From Gammaproteobacteria bacterium (lineage in GTDB: Bacteria; Pseudomonadota; Gammaproteobacteria; Nitrosococcales; Methylophagaceae): 35,703 nucleotides of DNA. Under the pieces are notes generated by a model. It had not been told where the DNA came from. It made no database searches and was given only the letters and a program-made list of their open reading frames with translations. Location of the stretch: NCBI GenBank assembly GCA_029210875.1, contig JARGFJ010000016.1, positions 13,108-48,810 on the forward strand, written 5' to 3'. A program made the translations under genes and the position numbers. Positions 12,091 to 20,613 of the stretch are shown in pieces. Every line of letters begins with the position of its first letter. The stretch's first letter is position 1.

Positions 12091-12168
12091 CGTACTGCCC
12101 TATTTTAAGATTAATAAATTTGTTCAAATCATTAGGTGGAGATTCGCTTGGTTAAATTCAAGGTTATG

Positions 12169-13011
12169 CTAGTTATAAGTATGTTGCAATAAGCCTAACA
12201 CGCCTTCTAAGCCACAATGATTTAATACTGTTTTTGCCTGTTGCTGTACTTTTGGTTTGGCATGATAGGCCACGCTCAATCCAGCTTGATCCATCATTAA
12301 CAAATCATTGGCGCCATCACCGATAGCGACGACATTCGTAGGTAGAATGCCAAGTTTGTCACAATGCGCTAATAAAAAGTCAGCTTTTGCTTTAGCGCCA
12401 CAGACCTCTCCAACAACCTCACCAGTCAATTTACCGTTATATTCACCCAAGACATTTGCCATCGTAAAATCTAAGCCTAAACGTTGTTTTAATCGTTGGG
12501 TAAAGAAGGTAAAACCACCTGAAACCAATGCCGTTTTAATGCCATGTTGTTGCAGACTTTTCAACATCAGTTCCGCACCTGGGTTCAATTGTAAACGCTG
12601 CTGATAAACTGCTTCTAATGCTGTTACATCTAGCCCTTTTAACAAAGACACGCGTTGTCTCAATGAAGTTTCAAAATCAATTTCGCCTCGCATCGCAGCC
12701 TCCGTTATTTCAGCAACTTGCGGTTTCACATTGATAAAGTCAGCAATCTCATCGACACATTCAATGTTAATTAATGTTGAATCCATATCAGTCACTAACA
12801 ACTGCGTTTTCCTCACATCAAAATCGTCAGGAATAACATTAATATCAACGTTATACTGATTTCGTAACACATCTAATTCAATCAGCTCAGCTGTATCTGT
12901 ATCAATAATGGCATAAGCCGAATTCTGGCTTATTTTTCCATCAATTTTGATTGAAATTTGTTCAACAACATCTCTATTGAGATGTGATCCCTGCAAAATT
13001 AATCGCGACAT
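12169..13011 (-). CDS. serB: Phosphoserine phosphatase
   Basis: Last step of serine synthesis, hydrolysing O-phosphoserine. HAD phosphatase: the DMDST nucleophile motif is at 75-79 (D75 nucleophile, D77 acid), ALVSGGFTFF supplies motif II and GDGANDLLMM motif IV. The N-terminal roughly 70 residues are a short ACT-like region. At 280 aa it is a little shorter than E. coli SerB (322). It stands on the same strand as grxD with a 78-nt gap and follows ppa and its terminator, so it probably has its own promoter. Confidence 0.95.
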   Translation of the reverse strand: MSRLILQGSHLNRDVVEQISIKIDGKISQNSAYAIIDTDTAELIELDVLRNQYNVDINVIPDDFDVRKTQLLVTDMDSTLINIECVDEIADFINVKPQVAEITEAAMRGEIDFETSLRQRVSLLKGLDVTALEAVYQQRLQLNPGAELMLKSLQQHGIKTALVSGGFTFFTQRLKQRLGLDFTMANVLGEYNGKLTGEVVGEVCGAKAKADFLLAHCDKLGILPTNVVAIGDGANDLLMMDQAGLSVAYHAKPKVQQQAKTVLNHCGLEGVLGLLQHTYN

Positions 13012-13029
13012 GATTCACCCTAGATCTAT

Positions 13030-13070
13030 AAAAAAATCGGCGAGACTGATCGCTAAACCAGCTCGCCGAT
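13030..13070 (-). terminator. Intrinsic terminator of ppa
   Basis: On the minus strand the 9-bp stem ATCGGCGAG / CTCGCCGAT encloses a 17-nt loop and is followed by a run of T (13035-13030). It begins 22 nt after the ppa stop and ends about 20 nt before the serB start. Confidence 0.9.
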
Positions 13071-13091
13071 ATTATTGTTTCTACTTTTGGC

Positions 13092-13631
13092 TTAAAAGTG
13101 TGGTTTAACTTTGGCTGAGTTGAAGTTGTCTAAACTTGACATGATTTCAGCTTTGGCTTGTTCAATACCTAGCCAGCCTTCGATCTTAACCCATTTGTTT
13201 TTTTCAAGATCTTTGTAGTGCTCAAAGAAATGCGCTAGTTTTGCCAACTTGCGTGGTGACACGTCACCGATATCTTTGATATCGTCATACATTGGATCAT
13301 GTGGTACAGCTAATATTTTGGCATCTTCACCTGATTCATCCGTCATTTTCAACATGCCTACTGGACGACATTGCACGACAGAACCACTGATCAATGCATA
13401 AGGACTCATTACCAACACATCCACTGGATCACCATCATCAGACAAGGTATGAGGAATGTAACCATAGTTACATGGGTAGAACATCGCGGTATTCATAAAG
13501 CGATCAACAAATAATGCCCCAGTTTCTTTATCTACTTCGTATTTGACAGGATCTGAATGTGATGGAATTTCAATAATCACATTAATATCATCCGGTAAAT
13601 TTTTGCCCGAACTAACCAAGTTAAGACTCAT
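13092..13631 (-). CDS. ppa: Inorganic pyrophosphatase (type I, soluble)
   Basis: Hydrolyses cytoplasmic pyrophosphate to drive biosynthesis. The type I signature DDGDPVDVL (65-73) supplies Mg-binding aspartates, and the PCNYGYIP and KWVKIEGW segments are typical; 179 aa matches the bacterial hexameric form. It is a single-gene unit with its own terminator. A membrane pyrophosphatase (hppA) lies about 1.1 kb away on the other strand, so the cell can either dissipate PPi or use it to pump ions. Confidence 0.97.
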   Translation of the reverse strand: MSLNLVSSGKNLPDDINVIIEIPSHSDPVKYEVDKETGALFVDRFMNTAMFYPCNYGYIPHTLSDDGDPVDVLVMSPYALISGSVVQCRPVGMLKMTDESGEDAKILAVPHDPMYDDIKDIGDVSPRKLAKLAHFFEHYKDLEKNKWVKIEGWLGIEQAKAEIMSSLDNFNSAKVKPHF

Positions 13632-13766
13632 AACAACATTGCTCCAATAAGCGTATTAAATCGGAGCATTATATACTTAAACAACTCATGATTAAATGTT
13701 CGTAACGTTGCCAACGGCTTTGATTTAATTTTCGGCTAGTTTACTCATTTCGATTGAACACATTTC

Positions 13767-14567
13767 CTATACTGTTGTCTCAAACCACATTTTTACAGCC
13801 ACCAGTAGTAATACAATAGAAAAGATGCGTTGCAATGTGTCAACAGGTAAGCGTTTGGCAATACTTGCTCCTAGTCGTGCAAATATAATGCTGGTGCTGA
13901 CTATACCTAAAAAGGCTTTCCAATCTACAAACCCGGTTTGCCAGACATTATCTGAAACAGAGATCGCGCTGCCTAAATAAATAAAGCCGACAACAGCAGC
14001 CAAAGAAATAGGAAATCCACACGCAGCAGAGGTACCAATTGCCTGCTTAATTGATTGTTTTGCTGTGACTAAATAGGGCACGATTAAGGTACCGCCTCCA
14101 ATTCCCAACAGCGCTGAAATACTTCCAGCCAACAGACCAAATCCTAATAATGGTTTTGTCGTTATTAATGATGTAGCTCGTATAGAAAACGACGGAAGCC
14201 AGTCTCTCACAGCAGTGATAAACATAAATACAGCAAAGCTTTGCTGTAACAAGCTGCTCGCTATATTTATAGCAAAATAACTACCTGCCAAGGCACCTAG
14301 AAGTAAGGTTGGGGCTAGCATTCTGACTAAATACCAGTTGATATGGTGATAGCGATAGTGCGAATAGGCAGATGACAATGATGTCACAACAATAGTCATT
14401 AATGATGTACCTACGGCAAAATGCATAATAAAGTCATTATTCATTCCTTGCCATTGATAGACCATAACCAAGGCTGGCACCACAATAATACCGCCGCCTA
14501 AACCGAATAAGCCAGCGCTTGTACCAGCCAATACGCCTATGCTGAGATAGATTATCCATTCAATCAT
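13767..14567 (-). CDS. TauE/SafE-family sulfite/anion exporter-like permease
   Basis: Inner-membrane protein of the TauE/SafE (DUF81) family, about eight helices, with the duplicated glycine-rich signatures GLFGLGGGIIVVPAL near the N-terminus and ALLGIGGGTLIVPYL in the second half. I chose ATG 14567 (266 aa, MIEWIIYLSIG) because homologues begin right at the first helix; the frame extends to 14648, but the extra 27 residues are unlike the family. The substrate cannot be told from sequence; sulfite, sulfoacetate or other organosulfur anions are typical. Its neighbours (ppa, hppA) give no functional hint. Confidence 0.85.
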   Translation of the reverse strand: MIEWIIYLSIGVLAGTSAGLFGLGGGIIVVPALVMVYQWQGMNNDFIMHFAVGTSLMTIVVTSLSSAYSHYRYHHINWYLVRMLAPTLLLGALAGSYFAINIASSLLQQSFAVFMFITAVRDWLPSFSIRATSLITTKPLLGFGLLAGSISALLGIGGGTLIVPYLVTAKQSIKQAIGTSAACGFPISLAAVVGFIYLGSAISVSDNVWQTGFVDWKAFLGIVSTSIIFARLGASIAKRLPVDTLQRIFSIVLLLVAVKMWFETTV

Positions 14568-14715
14568 GATATATCCAACGTCCTTTCCTTCATCACTAGT
14601 TGAGACCTTTACAGGGTAGAGTAATACAGGTATAAAAACAGTGCACATCTAAGCGAAGTTTGGGAGTTACACCGTACACATCATAATTAACCAATAATTA
14701 AGTGAGGTTTGGCCT

Positions 14716-16728
14716 ATGTCGTTCATTAACTATGTTCCAATGGGATTAGGAGTATTTGGTCTTTTTTGTGGCTATCTTGTCTACAGAAAGGTAATTGCCG
14801 CACCAGCAGGAAGCGGGAAAGTCGTCGACATTGGTGACCAAATACACTTGGGAGCGATGGTATTTATGAAGGCAGAGTATAGCCGACTCGCCATTTTTTG
14901 TTTGGTGTGTATCGCTGCCTTAGGGTTCTCTGACTTAGGCTGGCAATCTGCTTTTGCCTTTTTCTTGGGCGCAGCATGTTCGGGAAGTGCTGGCTACATA
15001 GGCATGTATTCTGCCACTCAAGCTAATGTCAGAACGGCAGTAGCTGCAAATGAAAAGGGGGCATCTGAAGCACTGACCGTTGCATTTTTCGGTGGTTCAA
15101 TCATGGGGCTTACCGTCGCATCAATGGGACTTTTAGGCCTTGGCATTTTATATCTGGCCTTTGGTGGTGACCCTCAGACCGCACATATTATTCATGGCTT
15201 TGGAATGGGGGCATCATCAGTCGCCCTATTCTCTCGTGTTGGCGGTGGTATTTTTACTAAAAGTGCTGATGTTGGTGCTGATCTGGTCGGAAAAATAGAA
15301 GCGGGTATCCCGGAAGATGATCCACGCAACCCTGGTGTTATTGCTGACAATGTCGGTGACAATGTCGGTGACGTTGCCGGCATGGGCAGCGATATTTTCG
15401 AATCCTATTGTGGTGCCATGATTGCCAGTATTGCGATTGCATCAACCATGACTTTAGCGAGTATCAGCAATCTTGCTGACAATCAGCAAACATTAATGTT
15501 TATGCCTTTAGCATTATCTTCTATCGGATTACTTTGTTCTATCGCGGGTATTTTTGCGGTTAAATATTTTTCAGGTAAAAGTCCAGAAGTTGCCTTACGA
15601 ATTGGCACAATGGGCGCATCACTTTTATTTATTGCCGTTGCCTACTTATTGATTACACAATTAGGTGGCTCAATCAATATCTGGATTGCCGTTTTAACCG
15701 GAGCAATTGGTGGCATTGTTATCGGACTTGTCACCGAATATTACACTGGCGGCGCGCCTGTTCGTAAATTGGCAAAAGATGGGGAAACCGGTCCTGCCAC
15801 TGTATTGATCGGTGGTTTAGCCTTAGGGATGCAATCTGTTGCTATACCGGTTATCACAATTGCAACAATCATCTTTACTGCTAGTCATTTTGCCGGACTC
15901 TATGGCGTAGGTATTGCTGCTGTTGGTATGTTAGCAACTGTCGGTATCACCATGGCAATAGATGCCTACGGTCCTGTCGCTGACAATGCTGGCGGTATTG
16001 CAGAGATGGCTGGAATGGGTAAAGCTACGCGTGACATCACCGATTCCCTTGATGAATTAGGTAATACTACTGCTGCTATTGGTAAAGGGTTTGCCATTGG
16101 TGCGGCTGCTTTGGCTGCCTTAGCGTTGATTAGTGCTTTTATTGAAACTATTCATCATCATAATCCTGACTTTCAATTACTTATTAACAACCCTACGGTC
16201 TTAGTGGGAATGTTTCTGGGTGGTATTTTTCCATTCTTGGTCAGCGCCTTAACGATGACGGCTGTTGGCGATGCCGCCTTTGATATGATCCATGAAATTC
16301 GTCGTCAGTTTCGAGAAATTCCTGGTTTGCTTGAAGGTACAGCACAACCTGATACCGCACGCTGTGTCGATATTGCAACTAAAGCGGCACTAAATAAAAT
16401 GATCTTGCCAGGTACTTTAGCTGTACTCGCCCCTGTCATTGTCGGTTTTGGCTTAGGGCCTGAAGCATTGGGCGGCATGTTAGGTGGCGCTTTAATCACC
16501 GGTGTTATGATGGCGTTAATGATGGCAAATGCCGGTGGGGCCTGGGATAATGCCAAGAAATTCGTTGAGAAAGGTAATCTGGGCGGCAAGGGTTCAGATG
16601 TTCATAAAGCTGTCGTTGTCGGTGATACCGTTGGCGATCCATTGAAAGACACATCCGGGCCTGCGATGAATATCTTGATTAATGTGATGGCGATTGTGAG
16701 TTTGGTCATTGCGCCACTACTCGCATAA
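14716..16728 (+). CDS. hppA: Membrane ion-translocating pyrophosphatase, K+-dependent type
   Basis: Couples PPi hydrolysis to H+ or Na+ export. At 670 aa with about 16 helices it is in the family range. PPi and Mg binding is shown by DVGADLVGKIEAG, EDDPRNPGVIADNVGDNVGD, DAYGPVADNAGG and a C-terminal DTVGDPLKDTSGPA. At residues 449-454 the motif is GNTTAA, with Ala where K+-independent enzymes carry Lys (GNTTKA), so it belongs to the K+-dependent class; H+ versus Na+ specificity cannot be settled by eye. A GAGGT ribosome-binding site precedes ATG 14716, and a strong terminator follows. Confidence 0.95.
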   Translation: MSFINYVPMGLGVFGLFCGYLVYRKVIAAPAGSGKVVDIGDQIHLGAMVFMKAEYSRLAIFCLVCIAALGFSDLGWQSAFAFFLGAACSGSAGYIGMYSATQANVRTAVAANEKGASEALTVAFFGGSIMGLTVASMGLLGLGILYLAFGGDPQTAHIIHGFGMGASSVALFSRVGGGIFTKSADVGADLVGKIEAGIPEDDPRNPGVIADNVGDNVGDVAGMGSDIFESYCGAMIASIAIASTMTLASISNLADNQQTLMFMPLALSSIGLLCSIAGIFAVKYFSGKSPEVALRIGTMGASLLFIAVAYLLITQLGGSINIWIAVLTGAIGGIVIGLVTEYYTGGAPVRKLAKDGETGPATVLIGGLALGMQSVAIPVITIATIIFTASHFAGLYGVGIAAVGMLATVGITMAIDAYGPVADNAGGIAEMAGMGKATRDITDSLDELGNTTAAIGKGFAIGAAALAALALISAFIETIHHHNPDFQLLINNPTVLVGMFLGGIFPFLVSALTMTAVGDAAFDMIHEIRRQFREIPGLLEGTAQPDTARCVDIATKAALNKMILPGTLAVLAPVIVGFGLGPEALGGMLGGALITGVMMALMMANAGGAWDNAKKFVEKGNLGGKGSDVHKAVVVGDTVGDPLKDTSGPAMNILINVMAIVSLVIAPLLA

Positions 16729-16774
16729 TCAGGTCTATACCCGTAATCAATGAATTTGCAGATTTATAGCTTAA

Positions 16775-16799
16775 GGCCACGTAAATACGTGGCCTTTTT
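16775..16799 (+). terminator. Intrinsic terminator of hppA
   Basis: GGCCACGTA-AA-TACGTGGCC followed by TTTTT, 46 nt after the hppA stop. The next gene starts only about 19 nt later, so its promoter must lie inside or upstream of this element, or it depends on read-through. Confidence 0.92.
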
Positions 16800-16817
16800 A
16801 TTTATGAGTTTATTTAA

Positions 16818-18137
16818 TTGACACGCTCAGACAACACCCTGGTTAACCATCGCACCATCTGGCGGCTTGCGCTACCCATGATCCTCGCCAATATTTCTGT
16901 CCCAGTATTGGGTTTAGTCGACACTGCGGTTATGGGACATCTTGCTTCGGCTGACTATCTCGCTGCCGTGGCACTCGGCAGCCTTATTTTTACATTCATA
17001 TTCTGGGGATTCGGTTTTCTTAGAATGGCGACCACTGGTTTAACAGCACAAGCCAGTGGCAAACAAGATACAAATTTAACACTAGGTGTAATCCAACAAG
17101 GCGTGATGTTTGCAATTGCAATCGCATTGCTATTATTACTGTTACAAACACCTATTAAACAGTTTGCCTTTAGTATGTTAGACAGTACGCCATCTGTTAT
17201 TGATCATGCCAAAAATTACTTCGACATACGCATCTGGAGCTCACCCGCTATTTTGATAAATTACGTCATTTTAGGCTGGTTGATCGGTACTGAGAAAACC
17301 AAAAAAGCGCTCTATCTGGTCTTAATAGTCAACATTAGTAATATGCTTTTCGATCTGCTATTTGTTAACGCACTAGAAATGACCGTAGACGGTGTTGCTC
17401 TGGCATCTGTTATTGCTGAGTATCTAGGACTGCTGACAGGCTTAACTTTTCTCAAATCAGAGTTTCTGGCACTTCGTTCATTGATTCCTGGCTATGCTGA
17501 TATCAAAGGGCTTACAGATAAAAAATGGTTAACTTTAAATAGCAACATCTTTATACGCACGTTATGTTTGATGTTTAGTTTTGCCTTTTTTACAGCTCAA
17601 GGTGCAAAACAAGGGCAAACCATTCTGGCAGCAAATGCGCTGTTACTCAATTTTATAACCTTTATGGCGTTTGTATTGGATGGCTTTGCTAATGCTATTG
17701 AAATTATTTCAGGTAAGGCCATAGGCGCTAATGATCGCAGCCTGCTACGTCGCGGTTTTTTATTAGCTAGCTTGTGGGCAATGATATTGGCATCATTGTT
17801 TAGTCTTGGTTATTACCTGTTTGGCACACACATTATTTCTAGTCTGACATCGATTCCACACGTGATTTCGACTGCAAATGAGTATTTAACCTGGTTGATA
17901 TTTATTCCTATTATTGCAGTCTGGTCCTATCTGTTTGATGGACTGTTTATTGGCACAACACGTAGCAAAGAAATGCGAAACACGATGTTATTTTCAAGCT
18001 TATGTTGCTATTTACCCGTTTGGTATAGCACACAATTTTTAGCCAATCATGGTCTATGGTTATCCCTTTTAATATTTCTTGCGGCAAGAGGTATTACCCA
18101 AGCTTTTTATTTACCAAAAATTCTAATAATGAAATAA
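16818..18137 (+). CDS. MATE-family efflux transporter, DinF-like
   Basis: Inner-membrane multidrug/toxin extrusion antiporter, 439 aa with about 12 helices. The opening IWRLALPMILANISVPVLGL, with VDTAVMGHL, is typical of the DinF branch; a mid-protein GFANAIEIISGKAIGA-like segment marks the second half. The start is a TTG at 16818 because no in-frame ATG precedes the first helix (the next Met lies inside it) and the nearby ATG 16804 is out of frame. Ribosome binding is weak. It sits immediately after the hppA terminator and about 70 bp before feoA, which has its own Fur-box promoter. Confidence 0.88.
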   Translation: MTRSDNTLVNHRTIWRLALPMILANISVPVLGLVDTAVMGHLASADYLAAVALGSLIFTFIFWGFGFLRMATTGLTAQASGKQDTNLTLGVIQQGVMFAIAIALLLLLLQTPIKQFAFSMLDSTPSVIDHAKNYFDIRIWSSPAILINYVILGWLIGTEKTKKALYLVLIVNISNMLFDLLFVNALEMTVDGVALASVIAEYLGLLTGLTFLKSEFLALRSLIPGYADIKGLTDKKWLTLNSNIFIRTLCLMFSFAFFTAQGAKQGQTILAANALLLNFITFMAFVLDGFANAIEIISGKAIGANDRSLLRRGFLLASLWAMILASLFSLGYYLFGTHIISSLTSIPHVISTANEYLTWLIFIPIIAVWSYLFDGLFIGTTRSKEMRNTMLFSSLCCYLPVWYSTQFLANHGLWLSLLIFLAARGITQAFYLPKILIMK

Positions 18138-18149
18138 CCGTATAATCAC

Positions 18150-18178
18150 TTGTGTTACTCCTTTTTAAACTATATGAT
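18150..18178 (+). promoter_or_regulatory. Candidate feoAB promoter
   Basis: TTGTGT (18150-18155), 17 bp, TATGAT (18173-18178), with the -10 overlapping the Fur box. That placement fits repression by Fur-Fe2+ blocking RNA polymerase. Confidence 0.5.
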
Positions 18179-18190
18179 AATCATTATCAT
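18174..18190. promoter_or_regulatory. Fur box
   Basis: ATGATAATCATTATCAT, a near-palindrome matching the core of the classic Fur consensus GATAATGATAATCATTATC, 20 nt upstream of feoA. It implies iron repression of feoAB. Confidence 0.88.
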
Positions 18191-18210
18191 TTAGATTTGA
18201 GCTTGAGATT

Positions 18211-18450
18211 ATGAACCTGACAGACATTCAAACATTATCAGCACTTAAAGTTGGACAATCGGCTACGGTCCATGCTTTACATGTCGATTCCGGTTTTATG
18301 TATCGTTTGAATGCAATGGGATTTCGAATAGGTAAACCGTTAGAGCTGATTCGTATTGCGCCATTTAATGGACCATTTCACATCAAATTAGGTAATACCG
18401 AAGTTATGTTACGTCAACAAGATGCGGCTAACATTGAGGTATTAATGTGA
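18211..18450 (+). CDS. feoA: Ferrous iron transport protein FeoA
   Basis: Small cytoplasmic SH3-like partner needed by FeoB for Fe2+ uptake. At 79 aa it contains GFMYRLNAMGFRIGKPLELIR and a C-terminal EVMLRQQDAANIEV, both typical. It lies just downstream of a Fur box, and its TGA overlaps the GTG start of feoB by 4 nt (GTGA), so translation is probably coupled. Confidence 0.93.
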   Translation: MNLTDIQTLSALKVGQSATVHALHVDSGFMYRLNAMGFRIGKPLELIRIAPFNGPFHIKLGNTEVMLRQQDAANIEVLM

Positions 18451-20234
18451 AGCGAATTGCTTTGATCGGCATGCCAAATGCCGGCAAATCTACCTTATTC
18501 AATCGTATGAGTGGCGCCAGCGCTAAAGTCGCAAATTGGCCAGGTGTTACCGTCGATTTAATGAGTGCCAAGTTATTACTCGCTGGCGATATAACCGAAA
18601 TTGTTGATTTGCCGGGTATTTACGACTTACATGGCTTTTCTGACGATGAGCAAGTTGTGCGCCATTTTTTGTGTAAAAACCCTATAGATTTAGTTCTAAT
18701 TGTCGCTAATGCAACTCAAATAGATCGCCAACTCACCTTGGCATTACAACTAAAAGCATTAGGATTACCCGCTGTTTTATTGCTAAATATGGCGGATGAA
18801 GCCAGAAAATTAGGCATCACTATTGATACTGATCAACTAGGGAACGAACTTGGCTATCCAACCGTTTTGCTCAGTGCAAAATATGGCCAAGGTTATAGCG
18901 ATGCCTATCATTTAATTGAAACAGAACTGCAGAAAAACCGTGCTGTTTCGACAGTAACTCTGGAAGAAAATTTCGCAATCGATCAGGATGTTGAGAAAAA
19001 ACTGGAACACATTATCGAGCATAGTGTCGATTTGCCTATTCAAACCAGTCATAGCCTGACTCAAAAGTTGGATCGTGTGTTATTACATCCATGGCTAGGT
19101 TTACCTTTGTTTTTTGGCTTTATGTATCTTATGTTTGAAGCAGTCTATACTCTGGGAGCACCTTTACAAGATGGTGTCGCCTGGATTTTAGATCATCTGC
19201 GCGAACTGGTATTAGCCCCCTTATTGTCTTTCCTGCCGCCACTGTTAAACAGCTTTCTATTAAATGGTGTGTATGACGGTATTGCAACTGTGGCCTCATT
19301 TGTGCCGGTCATTATCTTGTTTTTCTTATTTATGGCAATTATTGAAGATAGTGGCTACTTATCGCGCTCTGCTTTTTTGATGGATGCTTTAATGACAAAG
19401 ATGGGCCTGGATGGTCGCAGCTTTGTCATGTTACTGATGGGGTTTGGTTGCAACGTTCCGGCCTTGATGGGAACACGCACCATGCGCAGTCGCGGTTTAC
19501 GTTTATTAACGATGCTGGTTATTCCTTTTTCATTATGTAGTGCTCGTCTGCAAGTATTTGTTTTTATGACAACGGCACTATTTGCTCCTGAGCAGGCACC
19601 TGTCGTTATTTTCAGTCTTTATGTGATGACCTTTGTCGTTGTGCTACTGACAAGTCTTTTATTTAAAGGTCAATTTAATAGCAATGAACCTTTTGCATTA
19701 GAATTACCACCCTATCGTTTTCCGACAATGCGTCAAATGATATTACGTGGCTGGTATGAAGTCCGTCACTTTCTACATCGGGCAACAAAATTTATTACTA
19801 TTGGTGTAGTTTTAGTCTGGTTTTTAACCAATATGCCTTATGGTGTTGAACCTGCAAGTGCTGCCAGTTGGTCGGGTTGGATAGGCGAATTTATGTCGCC
19901 GGTATTATCACCAGCGGGCATTAACCCGGAACTGACCATTGCCCTTATTTTTGGTTTTGTTGCCAAAGAAATCGTGATTGGTGCATTGGCAGTTATCTAT
20001 GGTGTCGAAGGCGTTGCCTTAATGCAAGGTATTGCTCAGGAGATTGACTGGGTGCAGGCATATAGTTTTATGCTGTTTACTTTAATTTACACGCCGTGTT
20101 TATCGACTATTGCAACGATTCGGGCTGAAGCTAAATCGGCCTGGTTTACCGCGCTATCGTTAATATGGCCTATGGCATTAGCTTGGGTTGTAAGTACGAG
20201 CTTTTATCAAATTGCCCGTTATTTGGGCTATTAA
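18447..20234 (+). CDS. feoB: Ferrous iron transporter FeoB
   Basis: GTP-driven Fe2+ permease of the inner membrane. The N-terminal G domain has G1 GMPNAGKST (8-16), G3 DLPG (54-57) and G4 NMAD (114-117). The membrane part carries two Gate domains with GFGCNVPALMGTR and FSLCSARLQVF, and a late helix set with TPCLSTIATIRAE. It starts at GTG, overlapping feoA by 4 nt. At 595 aa it is at the short end of the family (E. coli 773), with a short connector after the G domain, but no key motif is missing. No feoC is present; transcription ends at the hairpin 20241-20282. Confidence 0.95.
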   Translation: MKRIALIGMPNAGKSTLFNRMSGASAKVANWPGVTVDLMSAKLLLAGDITEIVDLPGIYDLHGFSDDEQVVRHFLCKNPIDLVLIVANATQIDRQLTLALQLKALGLPAVLLLNMADEARKLGITIDTDQLGNELGYPTVLLSAKYGQGYSDAYHLIETELQKNRAVSTVTLEENFAIDQDVEKKLEHIIEHSVDLPIQTSHSLTQKLDRVLLHPWLGLPLFFGFMYLMFEAVYTLGAPLQDGVAWILDHLRELVLAPLLSFLPPLLNSFLLNGVYDGIATVASFVPVIILFFLFMAIIEDSGYLSRSAFLMDALMTKMGLDGRSFVMLLMGFGCNVPALMGTRTMRSRGLRLLTMLVIPFSLCSARLQVFVFMTTALFAPEQAPVVIFSLYVMTFVVVLLTSLLFKGQFNSNEPFALELPPYRFPTMRQMILRGWYEVRHFLHRATKFITIGVVLVWFLTNMPYGVEPASAASWSGWIGEFMSPVLSPAGINPELTIALIFGFVAKEIVIGALAVIYGVEGVALMQGIAQEIDWVQAYSFMLFTLIYTPCLSTIATIRAEAKSAWFTALSLIWPMALAWVVSTSFYQIARYLGY

Positions 20235-20240
20235 CTCACT

Positions 20241-20282
20241 AACCTCAGTTCTGGGTGGCTGTGCTTATCCAGAACTGAGGTT
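20241..20282. terminator. Bidirectional hairpin between feoB and the 66-aa gene
   Basis: A 14-bp perfect stem (AACCTCAGTTCTGG 20241-20254, complement 20269-20282) lies between two convergent genes, 6 nt after feoB and 2 nt after the 66-aa gene. The loop and 3' arm contain CTTATCCAG (20264-20272), shared with two other hairpins nearby. No T-tract. Confidence 0.7.
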
Positions 20283-20284
20283 AA

Positions 20285-20485
20285 CTAGACTGGGTCATCA
20301 CTGCCCCAGGACGTGGCCGAACCACGACGATCTTTACCCGATCTGCGATCGTCTTTATCAAGCTCAAAACGAATCATTTCCCGCTGATCTTTGCCAGTAC
20401 GCCGTTGTTTCTTACGGCGATCCTCTTCACCGGTATGATGCCAATGTTCTTCTTCACTCATCAAGTCATGCTTCGAATCAGTCAT
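20285..20485 (-). CDS. Small highly charged protein with DRR motifs, unknown function
   Basis: Not recognised. 66 aa, hydrophilic throughout, no membrane segment. The first half is His/Glu-rich (SEEEHWHHTGEEDRRKKQRR), the second contains DKDDRRSGKDRRG; the repeated D-R-R-x-x-x-x-R-R pattern is seen in many short uncharacterised proteobacterial proteins. Coding status is supported by a good ribosome-binding site (AAGGAG about 10 nt before ATG 20485) and tight flanking by a hairpin 2 nt after the stop. It lies between feoB (convergent) and the pseudouridine synthase gene (same strand, 119-nt gap). RNA binding is possible given the basic clusters, but this is speculation. Confidence 0.7.
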   Translation of the reverse strand: MTDSKHDLMSEEEHWHHTGEEDRRKKQRRTGKDQREMIRFELDKDDRRSGKDRRGSATSWGSDDPV

Positions 20486-20574
20486 ATCCTTAGTCTCCTT
20501 AACGTTTTATCGTTAGGTTATTTGATCAAAACTTACTCTTTTGATCTGTTTACTGTCAACTTTCAGCCAATAAA

Positions 20575-20613
20575 TTAACCTGAGCACTATCCCTTATCCA
20601 GGATTCAGGTTAA
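20575..20613. terminator. Hairpin overlapping the end of the pseudouridine synthase gene
   Basis: TTAACCTGA (20575-20583) pairs with TCAGGTTAA (20605-20613); the gene's TGA stop lies within the right arm. The 21-nt loop contains CTTATCCAG (20593-20601). Only a weak T-rich run follows on the minus strand. Confidence 0.5.

Noticed and set aside
14568-14648. Extended start of the TauE/SafE permease
   Set aside because: The extra 27 residues do not look like the family; homologues begin at the first helix.
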